NCBI GenBank assembly: GCA_035628035.1
Contig: DASPKS010000038.1
Span: 1 to 7,641 of the forward strand
Origin: DASPKS01 sp035628035
GTDB taxonomy: Bacteria > Bacteroidota > Rhodothermia > Rhodothermales > Rubricoccaceae
DNA: 7,641 nucleotides
Reading direction: 5' to 3'
In this document: piece after piece, positions 1 to 5,751 of the stretch
How the letters are laid out: every line of letters begins with the position of its first letter
Position numbering within the stretch: the first letter of the stretch is position 1
Program-made: the position numbers and the translations under genes
Notes under the pieces: generated by a model
What the model was told of the DNA's origin: nothing
Seen by the model: the letters and a program-made list of their open reading frames with translations, nothing else
The model's database searches: none

Positions 1-2
1 CG

Positions 3-425
3 CGCAATCACTTCACCGGCGCGGCGATCGACGGCCGCATCCACTACGTCGGAGGCCGCCAGGGCCTCGGGTTGGGGACGTCCATGACGACGGCGCACGA
101 AGTCTTCGACCCGCAGACGCGGACGTGGACGACCGCAACCCCCATGCTGCGCGCCCGCAGCGGCATGAACGGGGTCATGGCCCGGGGGTGCTTCCACGTC
201 TGGGGCGGGGAGGGGCCGGCCGGCATGTTCCCCGACCACGACTACTACGACCCTCGGACCAACCAGTGGACGAGTCTCCCCGGCATGCCCATCCCCGTTC
301 ACGGCGTCTACGGGTCAGCCTTTGTAGACGGTCTGATCTGGGTCTCCGGCGGCGGCATCCATGTCGGCGGCAACCACGGCAGCCTCCACAACCAGGTCTA
401 CCGGCCGGCCGTGCGCTGCGAGTGA
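3..425 (+). CDS. Kelch repeat-containing protein, C-terminal part (5' end outside window)
   Basis: The frame is open from the left edge to a TGA at 423-425, so only the last 140 codons are present. About two and a half kelch blades are visible. Each has the small/hydrophobic strand, a Gly-Gly pair (YVGGRQ, HVWGGEG, WVSGGG) and the closing Tyr/Phe-Asp-Pro...Thr-x-x-Trp motif (VFDPQTRTWTT, YYDPRTNQWTSLPGM). In this family such repeats form a beta-propeller of the galactose-oxidase/kelch type. In bacteria these are usually secreted or surface proteins used for binding; no catalytic residue can be assigned from this fragment. The TTG at 72 and the ATG at 84 are internal codons, because kelch sequence (AIDGRIHYVGG) continues upstream of them to the window edge. 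The gene is convergent with the DUF5916 gene, and a MITE-like element now lies 17 bp after the stop. I see no intrinsic terminator after it. The true function and full length are unknown. Confidence 0.85.
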   Translation, partial: RNHFTGAAIDGRIHYVGGRQGLGLGTSMTTAHEVFDPQTRTWTTATPMLRARSGMNGVMARGCFHVWGGEGPAGMFPDHDYYDPRTNQWTSLPGMPIPVHGVYGSAFVDGLIWVSGGGIHVGGNHGSLHNQVYRPAVRCE

Positions 426-441
426 CGCCGTCTCCGTCCTA

Positions 442-465
442 GAGGCTATTGCGGAAGTCGGCTGG
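442..465. repeat. Left terminal inverted repeat of the IS5-like element
   Basis: It begins GAGGCTATTGC and continues with AGTCGG. Aligned over 24 bases with the reverse complement of 767-790, 18 positions match. The mismatches are at positions 7, 12-14, 21 and 23. The first base is shared with the flanking CTAG at 439-442, which leaves the exact end uncertain by one base. Confidence 0.75.
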
Positions 466-789
466 GGCAGATCATCGCCCGCGCGGAGAGGACACGCCCC
501 CGGTACACCCCGACGAGCCGATCCCACGTCCCGTCCTCCTCCCACCGTTTCAGCCGTCTCCACGCCGTCGTGCCGGCGACGACGTACTCGGCGGGGAGGT
601 CGCCCCACCGGCACCGGCGCGTATGACGAAGGGGATGGCGTCGAGGACGGCGCCGTCGTCGGCGCGGGGGCGGCCTATGCGCAGTCGGGCGGGGAAGTGG
701 GGCCGGATGGGCTCCCACTGCGCGTCGGAGAGTCGGGCTGCGCTCATGCGCCGAAGCTCCCGAGCGCTACCCGACTATTGCAACAGCCT
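443..789 (-). mobile_element. MITE-like, internally deleted IS5-family element
   Basis: This 347-bp segment is bounded by imperfect inverted repeats and flanked on both sides by CTAG (439-442 and 790-793), which fits an IS5-type target duplication. Placing the ends one base further out gives a 2-bp TA duplication instead, so the exact boundary is ambiguous. Inside, on the minus strand, is a transposase reading frame that keeps only the N-terminal DUF4096-type region and a few C-terminal codons; the DDE catalytic core is missing. Full IS5-family elements are commonly 0.8 kb or more, so this is an internal-deletion derivative that could move only if a related transposase were supplied elsewhere. 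It accounts for the stretch without an intact gene between the two convergent genes. Confidence 0.8.
446..747 (-). pseudogene. IS5-family transposase remnant, frameshifted and missing its catalytic core
   Basis: The ATG at 747 has GGGAG 9 nt upstream (757-761). It opens a frame with LSDAQWEPIRPHFPAR and IGRPRADD, which is the N-terminal DUF4096 signature of IS5-type transposases. After Gly45 (near 613) the frame is lost. One missing base there would restore the family motif C-R-W-x-D-L-P-A, and the family pattern does continue in the next frame: WGDLPAEY, then WRRLKRWEEDGTWDRL. Directly after that, near 505-517, the sequence jumps to a short tail (RAMICPSRLPQ) that ends in a TAG at 446-448 inside the left terminal repeat; it resembles the extreme C-terminus of such transposases. 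About 100 codons remain of a protein that normally exceeds 250, and none of the DDE residues are left, so the product cannot be active. Confidence 0.8.
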
Positions 790-790
790 C
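767..790. repeat. Right terminal inverted repeat of the IS5-like element
   Basis: Read on the minus strand it begins GAGGCTGTTGCAATAGTCGG. It pairs with 442-465 at 18 of 24 positions. The CTAG at 790-793 repeats the one at 439-442 and carries the stop codon of the neighbouring DUF5916 gene. This is the transposase 5' side of the element. Confidence 0.75.
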
Positions 791-3501
791 TAGAGCCCGA
801 ACCAGTACGTCGCCTTCACGAGGAACACGTTCCGCACCGGCGCGCGGAACACCTCCCCCACCTCCTCCAGGATCCCGAACCCGTCGTACGGCGCGAACTC
901 GTCGCGGACCTGCTGCCACACCACGAACAGCGCTGAGCCGGGGCGGTACTCCCACCGCAGCACGGCGTTGCCGCGGAGCGAGCGGAAGTTGAAGTCGGGG
1001 TTGTCGATCTCGAACGCCTCGCCGCCGTCGCCGGGGTCGATGGCGTATTCGTCCGGGCGCTCGCCCGGTAGCGTCGGGACGCACCCCTCGATGGTGCACG
1101 TGCGCGGCGTGATCGTGCCGCGCTCGACGCCGTAGCGGTCGAAGGCGAACGCGCCGGGCGTGGTGAACTCCTTGAACGAGGAGTACCGCCCGCTCGTCAC
1201 GAACGGCCGGGCGAAGAGCTGGAGCGTGAGGTCGGGCGTGAACGTCCAGTCGAGCCGGAGGCCGACGTCGAACGAGGACTGCCGGATGTCGGCGAAGACG
1301 TAGCGCGTCCCGAAGGTCCCCTCGGCCGCCGCGTCGTCGCGACGCGTCACGAACTGGTCGGTGTCGAACTCGGCCTGAATCGCCGGCTCGAGGGAGACCG
1401 AGACGGCCGAGGAGGGCCGCACCGTGACGCCGACGCCGAGGTAGCGGTCCCACTCTTTCAACGGGTAGTCCCCGCCGAACTCGCGGCGCCCCTCCACGAA
1501 GAGCCAGCCCGAGACGGTGCGGCGGGTGTCGGTGGAGACCTCCACCCACACGTCGAGGTCGGCCGGGTACGCGGCGAGGGGGCCGCCGCGCGTGAGGCGG
1601 TCGTTGGCGCGGGTCACGTTCACCGTGGCCCGCGAGCTGAGGCTCCAGAGGTTGCGGAACTGCGCGATGCCGTGGATGGCGTGGTAGTGGTTGACGACGT
1701 CGCCGTCGAGGTTCGTCCCGAACCCGCCGAAGCCGAACACATTCCACCGGCGGAGGCGGCGGGCCTCGGGCTGGATGTAGTCGACGAGCCAGGTGAGCGA
1801 GGCCACGTCGGCGCGGCTCTGGAAGCCGAGGTCGTTCACCTCGAAGCCGGGCGTGATGAGGACGCCGGTGAAGGAGCCACGCCAGTGCCGCCCGCCCGTG
1901 CGCGCGATGGAGAGCTCGGTCTGGAACCCAGTCAGGCTCTCCCGCGAGGGGTCGAGCGCGAGGTGATCGGCGTCGGGCCGCTGGTAGTAGCGCGTGGAGG
2001 CGCGCTGGAGGCGGAGGATGGCGGCCGAGTCGCCCACGACGTGGCTGCCCGAGAAGACGCCGCTGACGGTCCACCTCCGGTCGTCCCACGCGTGGCGGAA
2101 GTCGAGCCCGCCGACGACGGCGCTCGACGGGAGGAGGGCGTCGAAGAGGCCGTCGTCGCCGAGGCGGCGGAGCGCGAGCGTGGTCAGCCCGCCGACGCTG
2201 GAGGCCCCGCCGCGGAAGTCGCGCCGCGCCCGCCCGACGAAGTAGTTCGCCAGCGGCTCGACGGCCGTCCGCTCCACCTCGCCCTCGGCATTGAGGAAGC
2301 GCGCCTCCTCTTCGAGCGTGATGGCGTCGAGGAGGCCGACGTTCCACCGCCCGATGCGGCCGCTCACCTTCGCGGCCGTGGCGATGGTCGTCTCCGTCGG
2401 CGCCTCGACGTAGGCGATCCCGTCGCCGAAGACGCCGCGCGAGGGGGGCCGCCCGATCCGACGGGTGTAGAAGAAGGTGGGCCGGAAGGAGATGTTGTTC
2501 GTCCGCGTGCGCCCGAAGTCGAACACGTCGAGGCCCTCGACGAAGAACGGCCGCCGCTCCTGGAAGAACGTCTCGAAGTCGGTGAGGTTGACGACGGCGG
2601 GGTCGGCCTCGACCTGCCCGAAGTCGGGGTTGATCGTGGCCGAGAGCGTGAGGTCGCTGGAGAGCCCGACGCGGAGGTCGCCGCCGACGGCGGCGTGGGG
2701 CTCGTTGGGCGAGTAGAACGGGTTGGCCTCGTCCCCGGGCGCGCGCGTGACGCGGGCGGCCACGTAGGGCATGAGCTCGACGCGGGCGGGCGCGCCGAGC
2801 CCGGTGAGCCCTTCGAGCCGCCCGAACCGCGAGACGTACCCCTGCATGTCGGGGAGGATCGGGGCCCAGAACGAGACCTCGCCGTTGGCCGGGATGTCGC
2901 GCTGGAACTGGATGCCCCACGCCTGGGTGCCGGCGCCGGACCGGTAGCGGAGCTGCGCGAGGGGGATGCGGAACTCGACCGTGTAGCCCCCCTCGAACCG
3001 CGCCACGGCCCCCTCCCACACGGCGTCCCAGCTCGGGTCCTCGTTCACGTCGTCGTAGACGAGGATGTCCTGCTTCACGCCGCCGGCGGTGACGGCGAAC
3101 GAGAAGGCCGTCCGCCCCTCGGCGTACGAGTCGACGTCGACGGAGACGCGGTCGGTGGTGAAGAAGGCGTCGCGGCGGGCGAGGCGGGCGACGAGCGTGG
3201 AGGGGTCGCGGACGAAGCAGCGGAAGCCGACGTAGAGCGCCTCGTGGTCGTAGAGCACGAACGCCTCGGTGCGCTCGGTCGACGGCGCGCCGGGGCTCGG
3301 GTCGCGCTGGCGGAAGTCGGTCGCCACCGGGGCCTCGGCCCAGACGGGGTCGTCGAGGCGGCCGTCGATGCGCGGCTGCTGCGCGTCGGTGACGCGGAGG
3401 GCCTGGAGCGTGGGGCGCGCGGCGAGAGAGTCGGCCTGCGCGCGGGCCTGCGGAGCGGTGAGGACGAGGCCCGCGCAGGCGAGCGATAGCAACCAGCGCA
3501 T
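790..3501 (-). CDS. DUF5916 outer-membrane protein with N-terminal CBM9-like domain
   Basis: This is a 903-residue protein. Residues 1-22 form a signal peptide: MRWLLS, a hydrophobic stretch, then a cut near ARA-Q. Residues ~32-235 match the carbohydrate-binding family 9-like fold (IDGRLDDPVW at 45-54, ALYVGFRC at 88-95). Residues ~240-903 form the DUF5916 domain, with its hallmark NPDFGQVEADPAVVNLTDFE (291-310), ERRPFFVEG (315-323) and, near the end, NPDFNFRS and VLRWEYRPG (834-864). The long run of alternating-polarity strands and the aromatic C-terminus (ATYWFGL) suggest an outer-membrane beta-barrel. Substrate and reaction are not known for the family; a glycan- or polymer-binding role is only suggested by the CBM9-like part. 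I chose the ATG at 3501 because it directly precedes the signal peptide. The in-frame ATG at 3555 would add 18 Arg-rich residues inside the M56 gene. The start lies 14 bp after the M56 stop with no clear ribosome site, which fits translational coupling. The TAG stop (790-792) lies inside the CTAG bordering the mobile element. Confidence 0.88.
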   Translation of the reverse strand: MRWLLSLACAGLVLTAPQARAQADSLAARPTLQALRVTDAQQPRIDGRLDDPVWAEAPVATDFRQRDPSPGAPSTERTEAFVLYDHEALYVGFRCFVRDPSTLVARLARRDAFFTTDRVSVDVDSYAEGRTAFSFAVTAGGVKQDILVYDDVNEDPSWDAVWEGAVARFEGGYTVEFRIPLAQLRYRSGAGTQAWGIQFQRDIPANGEVSFWAPILPDMQGYVSRFGRLEGLTGLGAPARVELMPYVAARVTRAPGDEANPFYSPNEPHAAVGGDLRVGLSSDLTLSATINPDFGQVEADPAVVNLTDFETFFQERRPFFVEGLDVFDFGRTRTNNISFRPTFFYTRRIGRPPSRGVFGDGIAYVEAPTETTIATAAKVSGRIGRWNVGLLDAITLEEEARFLNAEGEVERTAVEPLANYFVGRARRDFRGGASSVGGLTTLALRRLGDDGLFDALLPSSAVVGGLDFRHAWDDRRWTVSGVFSGSHVVGDSAAILRLQRASTRYYQRPDADHLALDPSRESLTGFQTELSIARTGGRHWRGSFTGVLITPGFEVNDLGFQSRADVASLTWLVDYIQPEARRLRRWNVFGFGGFGTNLDGDVVNHYHAIHGIAQFRNLWSLSSRATVNVTRANDRLTRGGPLAAYPADLDVWVEVSTDTRRTVSGWLFVEGRREFGGDYPLKEWDRYLGVGVTVRPSSAVSVSLEPAIQAEFDTDQFVTRRDDAAAEGTFGTRYVFADIRQSSFDVGLRLDWTFTPDLTLQLFARPFVTSGRYSSFKEFTTPGAFAFDRYGVERGTITPRTCTIEGCVPTLPGERPDEYAIDPGDGGEAFEIDNPDFNFRSLRGNAVLRWEYRPGSALFVVWQQVRDEFAPYDGFGILEEVGEVFRAPVRNVFLVKATYWFGL

Positions 3502-3515
3502 GAAGGAGCGAACGA

Positions 3516-5177
3516 TCAGAACGTGCCGGGCGCGGCGGGCTTGACGGCGGTCCACCGCGGTTTGATGCGGGTGGAGCGCGGCGCGTGGGTGGCGAAGGTG
3601 CTCGCGTCGGCGGCGACGGCCTCACCGAGATCGGCCACGTCCCAGTCGTGCGCGGCCCACTGGGCGGAAGCGCGGGCGAGGGCGTCGGCGGAGGCGCGGA
3701 GCGCCGTGGCCTCCTCGCGGTAAGCCGTCCAGTCCCCGCTGCGGCGGCGGGCGCGCGTGCGCTCGCGGTCGGCCTCGTCGAGCCCCTCCGCAACGGCCGC
3801 GTCGAGGAGGACGCACCGCTCATTGCGCGAGGCCGCACGGGTGCGCTCGGCGGTCGGCGGCGTCGGTGTCGCAGGGGGCGCCTCCGTCATCGCGGCCATC
3901 CACGCCGCGTCGTCGACCTGCGGGCCGGAGACGGCGCGGGCGACACGGAGGCGCGTCGCAGCGACGATGACCGGCTTCGGTGCCGTCGCCAGCGTCCCCT
4001 CGACCGTGACGAATACACGAGCGTCGGGCGCGGGCGCCAGCGCTTCGGGCGACGGGGGGGGCACCATGGCGACCGCAGCTTCCCGGCCGGCGGGGGCCGC
4101 CTCCCGGCCGGCCCCGTCAGCCGCGCTTACGATCTCGGCGCGCGCCGCCACCGGAAGCTGAGGGACGACTTCGGCTAGGGACGGCGCCGCCTGGCGGGCG
4201 ACCGGATGGACGGCGACCACCGGAACGGCTACGGAGAGGGCGAGCACGGCCGCGCTCGCGAGCGCGCTGCGGGAGAAAGCACTCCGGCGCGTGCCGGTGC
4301 CGAGGATGGCGCGGAGCCGCGCCTCAAGCTGGGAGCGGTGCGCCATCTGGACCATCACGAGGCCGGCCTGCCCGCGGCGCCGGGACGCCCGCGCGAGGTG
4401 GAGGAGGTGGGCCGCATACGCCGACGGCCGCATGCCGAGGCCGAGCACGGCGTCGTCGGCCGCCCGCTCGCGCTCCAGCAGGAAGCGCCGGTACGCCAGC
4501 CACACGAGGGGGTTGAACCAGTGCACCGCGCACGCCACCTGGGCGATCCACTGCGTGAGGCAGTCGGCGCGGCGGACGTGCGCCAGCTCGTGCGCGAGCA
4601 CCACGGCAAGCCGCTCCTCCGTCCACGTCTCGGCCTCGGTGGGGAGCAGCACGACGGGCCGGCGGACGCCCCACGTCATCGGCGTCCGCACGCGGTCGCT
4701 CACGGCCACCGTGACGGGCTGGCGGAGCCCGACCTCCCGCGCGAGGCGCGCGCCGAGGTCGACCAAGGGGACGCTCGCGGGGCGCGCGCGAACGGTTAGC
4801 CACGCCGCGCCGACGCCCGCGGCGCCCCAGCGGAGCATCACCGCGAGCGCGCCGAGCGCCCACCCCAGCAGCACCAGCGAAGGACCGCTCGGCGCGATCG
4901 TCTCAGTGGCTGTAGCTGAGGCCACGAAGGCGGCCGGGCCCGGCACTTCCGCCGGCAGGACGGGCAGCTGCCACCCGGGCACGACGGCGAGCAGGAGCGG
5001 CAGCGCGAGGAGCACCCCGAAGGCGAGCGCCCACACGAGGTGGCGCGCCGCCGCCGAGGCGCTCCGCAGGACGCCGACCGACGCCGCGGCGAGGAGGAGG
5101 AGAAAGAGCCCCTTGAGCGCGGTCAGCGCAAGGAGGGCGCTCCAGGCGCCGGGCGAGAGGAGGTCGGGTCCGTCCAT
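3516..5177 (-). CDS. M56 family (BlaR1/MecR1-like) membrane metallopeptidase
   Basis: This 553-residue membrane protein has four likely transmembrane segments (about 11-36, 48-68, 98-124, 303-325). The zinc-protease motif HELAH is at 196-200 (H196, E197, H200), followed by the family features VRRAD (201-205), HWFNPLVWLAYR (219-230) and ERERAADDAV (235-244), which should supply the third zinc ligand, probably E237. In BlaR1/MecR1 this cytoplasmic loop protease acts when a periplasmic sensor is triggered and leads to loss of the BlaI/MecI repressor. Here the C-terminal 228 residues (326-553) are Ala/Pro/Arg-rich, contain a predicted helical stretch (~484-515), and show no penicillin-binding SxxK/SxN/KTG pattern. 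The stimulus is therefore unknown. The start is supported by AGAGGG 7 nt upstream. It follows the BlaI-type gene by 21 bp and precedes the DUF5916 gene by 14 bp, consistent with one operon. Confidence 0.87.
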   Translation of the reverse strand: MDGPDLLSPGAWSALLALTALKGLFLLLLAAASVGVLRSASAAARHLVWALAFGVLLALPLLLAVVPGWQLPVLPAEVPGPAAFVASATATETIAPSGPSLVLLGWALGALAVMLRWGAAGVGAAWLTVRARPASVPLVDLGARLAREVGLRQPVTVAVSDRVRTPMTWGVRRPVVLLPTEAETWTEERLAVVLAHELAHVRRADCLTQWIAQVACAVHWFNPLVWLAYRRFLLERERAADDAVLGLGMRPSAYAAHLLHLARASRRRGQAGLVMVQMAHRSQLEARLRAILGTGTRRSAFSRSALASAAVLALSVAVPVVAVHPVARQAAPSLAEVVPQLPVAARAEIVSAADGAGREAAPAGREAAVAMVPPPSPEALAPAPDARVFVTVEGTLATAPKPVIVAATRLRVARAVSGPQVDDAAWMAAMTEAPPATPTPPTAERTRAASRNERCVLLDAAVAEGLDEADRERTRARRRSGDWTAYREEATALRASADALARASAQWAAHDWDVADLGEAVAADASTFATHAPRSTRIKPRWTAVKPAAPGTF

Positions 5178-5184
5178 CGTGCGG

Positions 5185-5190
5185 CCCTCT
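5185..5190 (-). promoter_or_regulatory. Ribosome binding site of the M56 gene
   Basis: AGAGGG on the minus strand, 7 nt before the ATG at 5177. It is the clearest Shine-Dalgarno sequence in the operon and supports the chosen M56 start. Confidence 0.55.
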
Positions 5191-5198
5191 GGATTGGG

Positions 5199-5579
5199 TC
5201 AGTGGCCCTCGCGGCGGGCCTGGTCGATGAGGACGGCGAGGCGGTCGAGCTCCGAGTCGGACAGATCGGCGGCAGCCTCGTCGAGAAGAGCGGCCACGGC
5301 GCGCGCGGCCGAGTCGTCGAAGAACGTACGGACGACGTGGCGGAGGGCGGTGCGGCGCGCGAGGTCGGGGTGGAGCGTGGGGCGGTAGAGGTAGCGGGGG
5401 CCGTCCTGGCTGTGGGCGAGGTGGCCCTTCTCCTCCAAGATGCGCAGGAGCGCCCGCACCGCGGAGTAGCTCGGGGGGTCTTCGAGATGGTCCATCACCT
5501 CCCCGGCCGTGGCTTGGCCGAGCCGGTAGATGATGTCCATGATCTGCCGCTCGCGGCGGCTGAGGTCGTTCGGGGTCAT
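5199..5579 (-). CDS. BlaI/MecI/CopY family transcriptional repressor
   Basis: This 126-residue protein has the usual length of the Penicillinase_R family. Residues 6-67 form the winged helix: LSRRERQIMDIIYRLGQATA, then helix SYSAVRALLRILEEKGHL (37-54) and the wing DGPRYLYRP (59-67). Residues ~70-126 are the helical dimerisation tail (RTFFDDSAARAVAALLDEA). Family members bind inverted-repeat operators as dimers and are inactivated through proteolysis that depends on the partner M56 protein, encoded 21 bp downstream here. The likely targets are its own operon, including the outer-membrane DUF5916 gene. The upstream 172-bp gap carries an AT-rich inverted repeat that is a candidate operator. No good Shine-Dalgarno sequence precedes the ATG; its first bases overlap the stop of a possible 12-codon leader ORF. 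The effector cannot be deduced, so a beta-lactamase role should not be assumed. Confidence 0.9.
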   Translation of the reverse strand: MTPNDLSRRERQIMDIIYRLGQATAGEVMDHLEDPPSYSAVRALLRILEEKGHLAHSQDGPRYLYRPTLHPDLARRTALRHVVRTFFDDSAARAVAALLDEAAADLSDSELDRLAVLIDQARREGH

Positions 5580-5614
5580 GGGCTGTCGGGAACGTGGGCC
5601 GGCCTACGGGGCAT
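5576..5614 (-). CDS. Possible 12-codon leader ORF overlapping the repressor start
   Basis: ATG at 5614 encodes MPRRPAHVPDSP and stops at TGA 5576-5578. The stop overlaps the repressor ATG as ATGA. The arrangement would allow translational coupling and might compensate for the weak ribosome site of the repressor. A G-rich GGCGGCGGG stretch immediately precedes its ATG but is too close to be an ideal Shine-Dalgarno sequence. In DNA this GC-rich such a short ORF can arise by chance; only the overlap makes it notable. Confidence 0.2.
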   Translation of the reverse strand: MPRRPAHVPDSP

Positions 5615-5657
5615 CCCGCCGCCGGGGTTCAGGGTCGAAGCAAAGAACGGCGGCGGG
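5615..5657 (-). repeat. GC-rich stem-loop in the repressor leader
   Basis: CCCGCCGCCG at 5615-5624 and CGGCGGCGGG at 5648-5657 are perfect 10-bp inverted arms around a 23-nt loop. The structure lies 36-78 bp upstream of the BlaI-type start. There is no U-tract after it in the direction of the operon, so it does not look like a terminator. It could be a leader structure or just a product of GC-rich sequence. Confidence 0.4.
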
Positions 5658-5671
5658 GGCGCTTCCGTACT

Positions 5672-5687
5672 TGCTAAGATTTTAGCA
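5672..5687 (-). promoter_or_regulatory. Candidate repressor operator/promoter: AT-rich inverted repeat
   Basis: TGCTAA-GATT-TTAGCA is a perfect 6-bp inverted repeat with a 4-bp spacer, and it is a conspicuous AT-rich patch in GC-rich sequence. On the minus strand it contains TAAAAT (5684-5679), a good -10-like hexamer pointing at the repressor gene about 93 bp away. No -35 TTGACA is seen at the usual distance. An alternative Bacteroidota-type reading is a TTG upstream with TACCTTCTG just before the repeat, which fits only loosely. Overlap of a dimeric operator with the promoter is what autoregulation by a BlaI-type repressor would predict. The repeat does not match the TACA/TGTA core known for BlaI and CopY operators. 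Confidence 0.4.
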
Positions 5688-5751
5688 GAAGGTAGGGACA
5701 CCCCTCCCCCTCCGCAAGCGGTCCACCCAGATTGCCCCGGCCGCGTCCCCT

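Noticed and set aside
1672..3489. Plus-strand open frame of about 600 codons antisense to the DUF5916 gene
   Set aside because: Val/Glu/Gly/Ala/Arg-rich translation without recognisable domains, explained by codon bias on the opposite strand.
3499..3555. Upstream ATG at 3555 as the start of the DUF5916 gene
   Set aside because: It would place 18 basic residues before the signal peptide and overlap the M56 gene by 40 bp; the ATG at 3501 fits secretion better.
767..3838. Minus-strand open frame of about 1,020 codons overlapping the DUF5916 gene
   Set aside because: Arg/Pro/Ala-rich composition with no family motifs; it is a GC-driven shadow of the real frame, which has a signal peptide and clear DUF5916 motifs.
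4291..5388. Plus-strand open frame antisense to the M56 and repressor genes
   Set aside because: Arg/Ser/Ala-rich and motif-free, and it crosses two well-supported genes.
3516..5579. A beta-lactam resistance regulator (blaI-blaR1) call
   Set aside because: No beta-lactamase gene nearby and no penicillin-binding sensor on the M56 protein; only the regulator family can be claimed.
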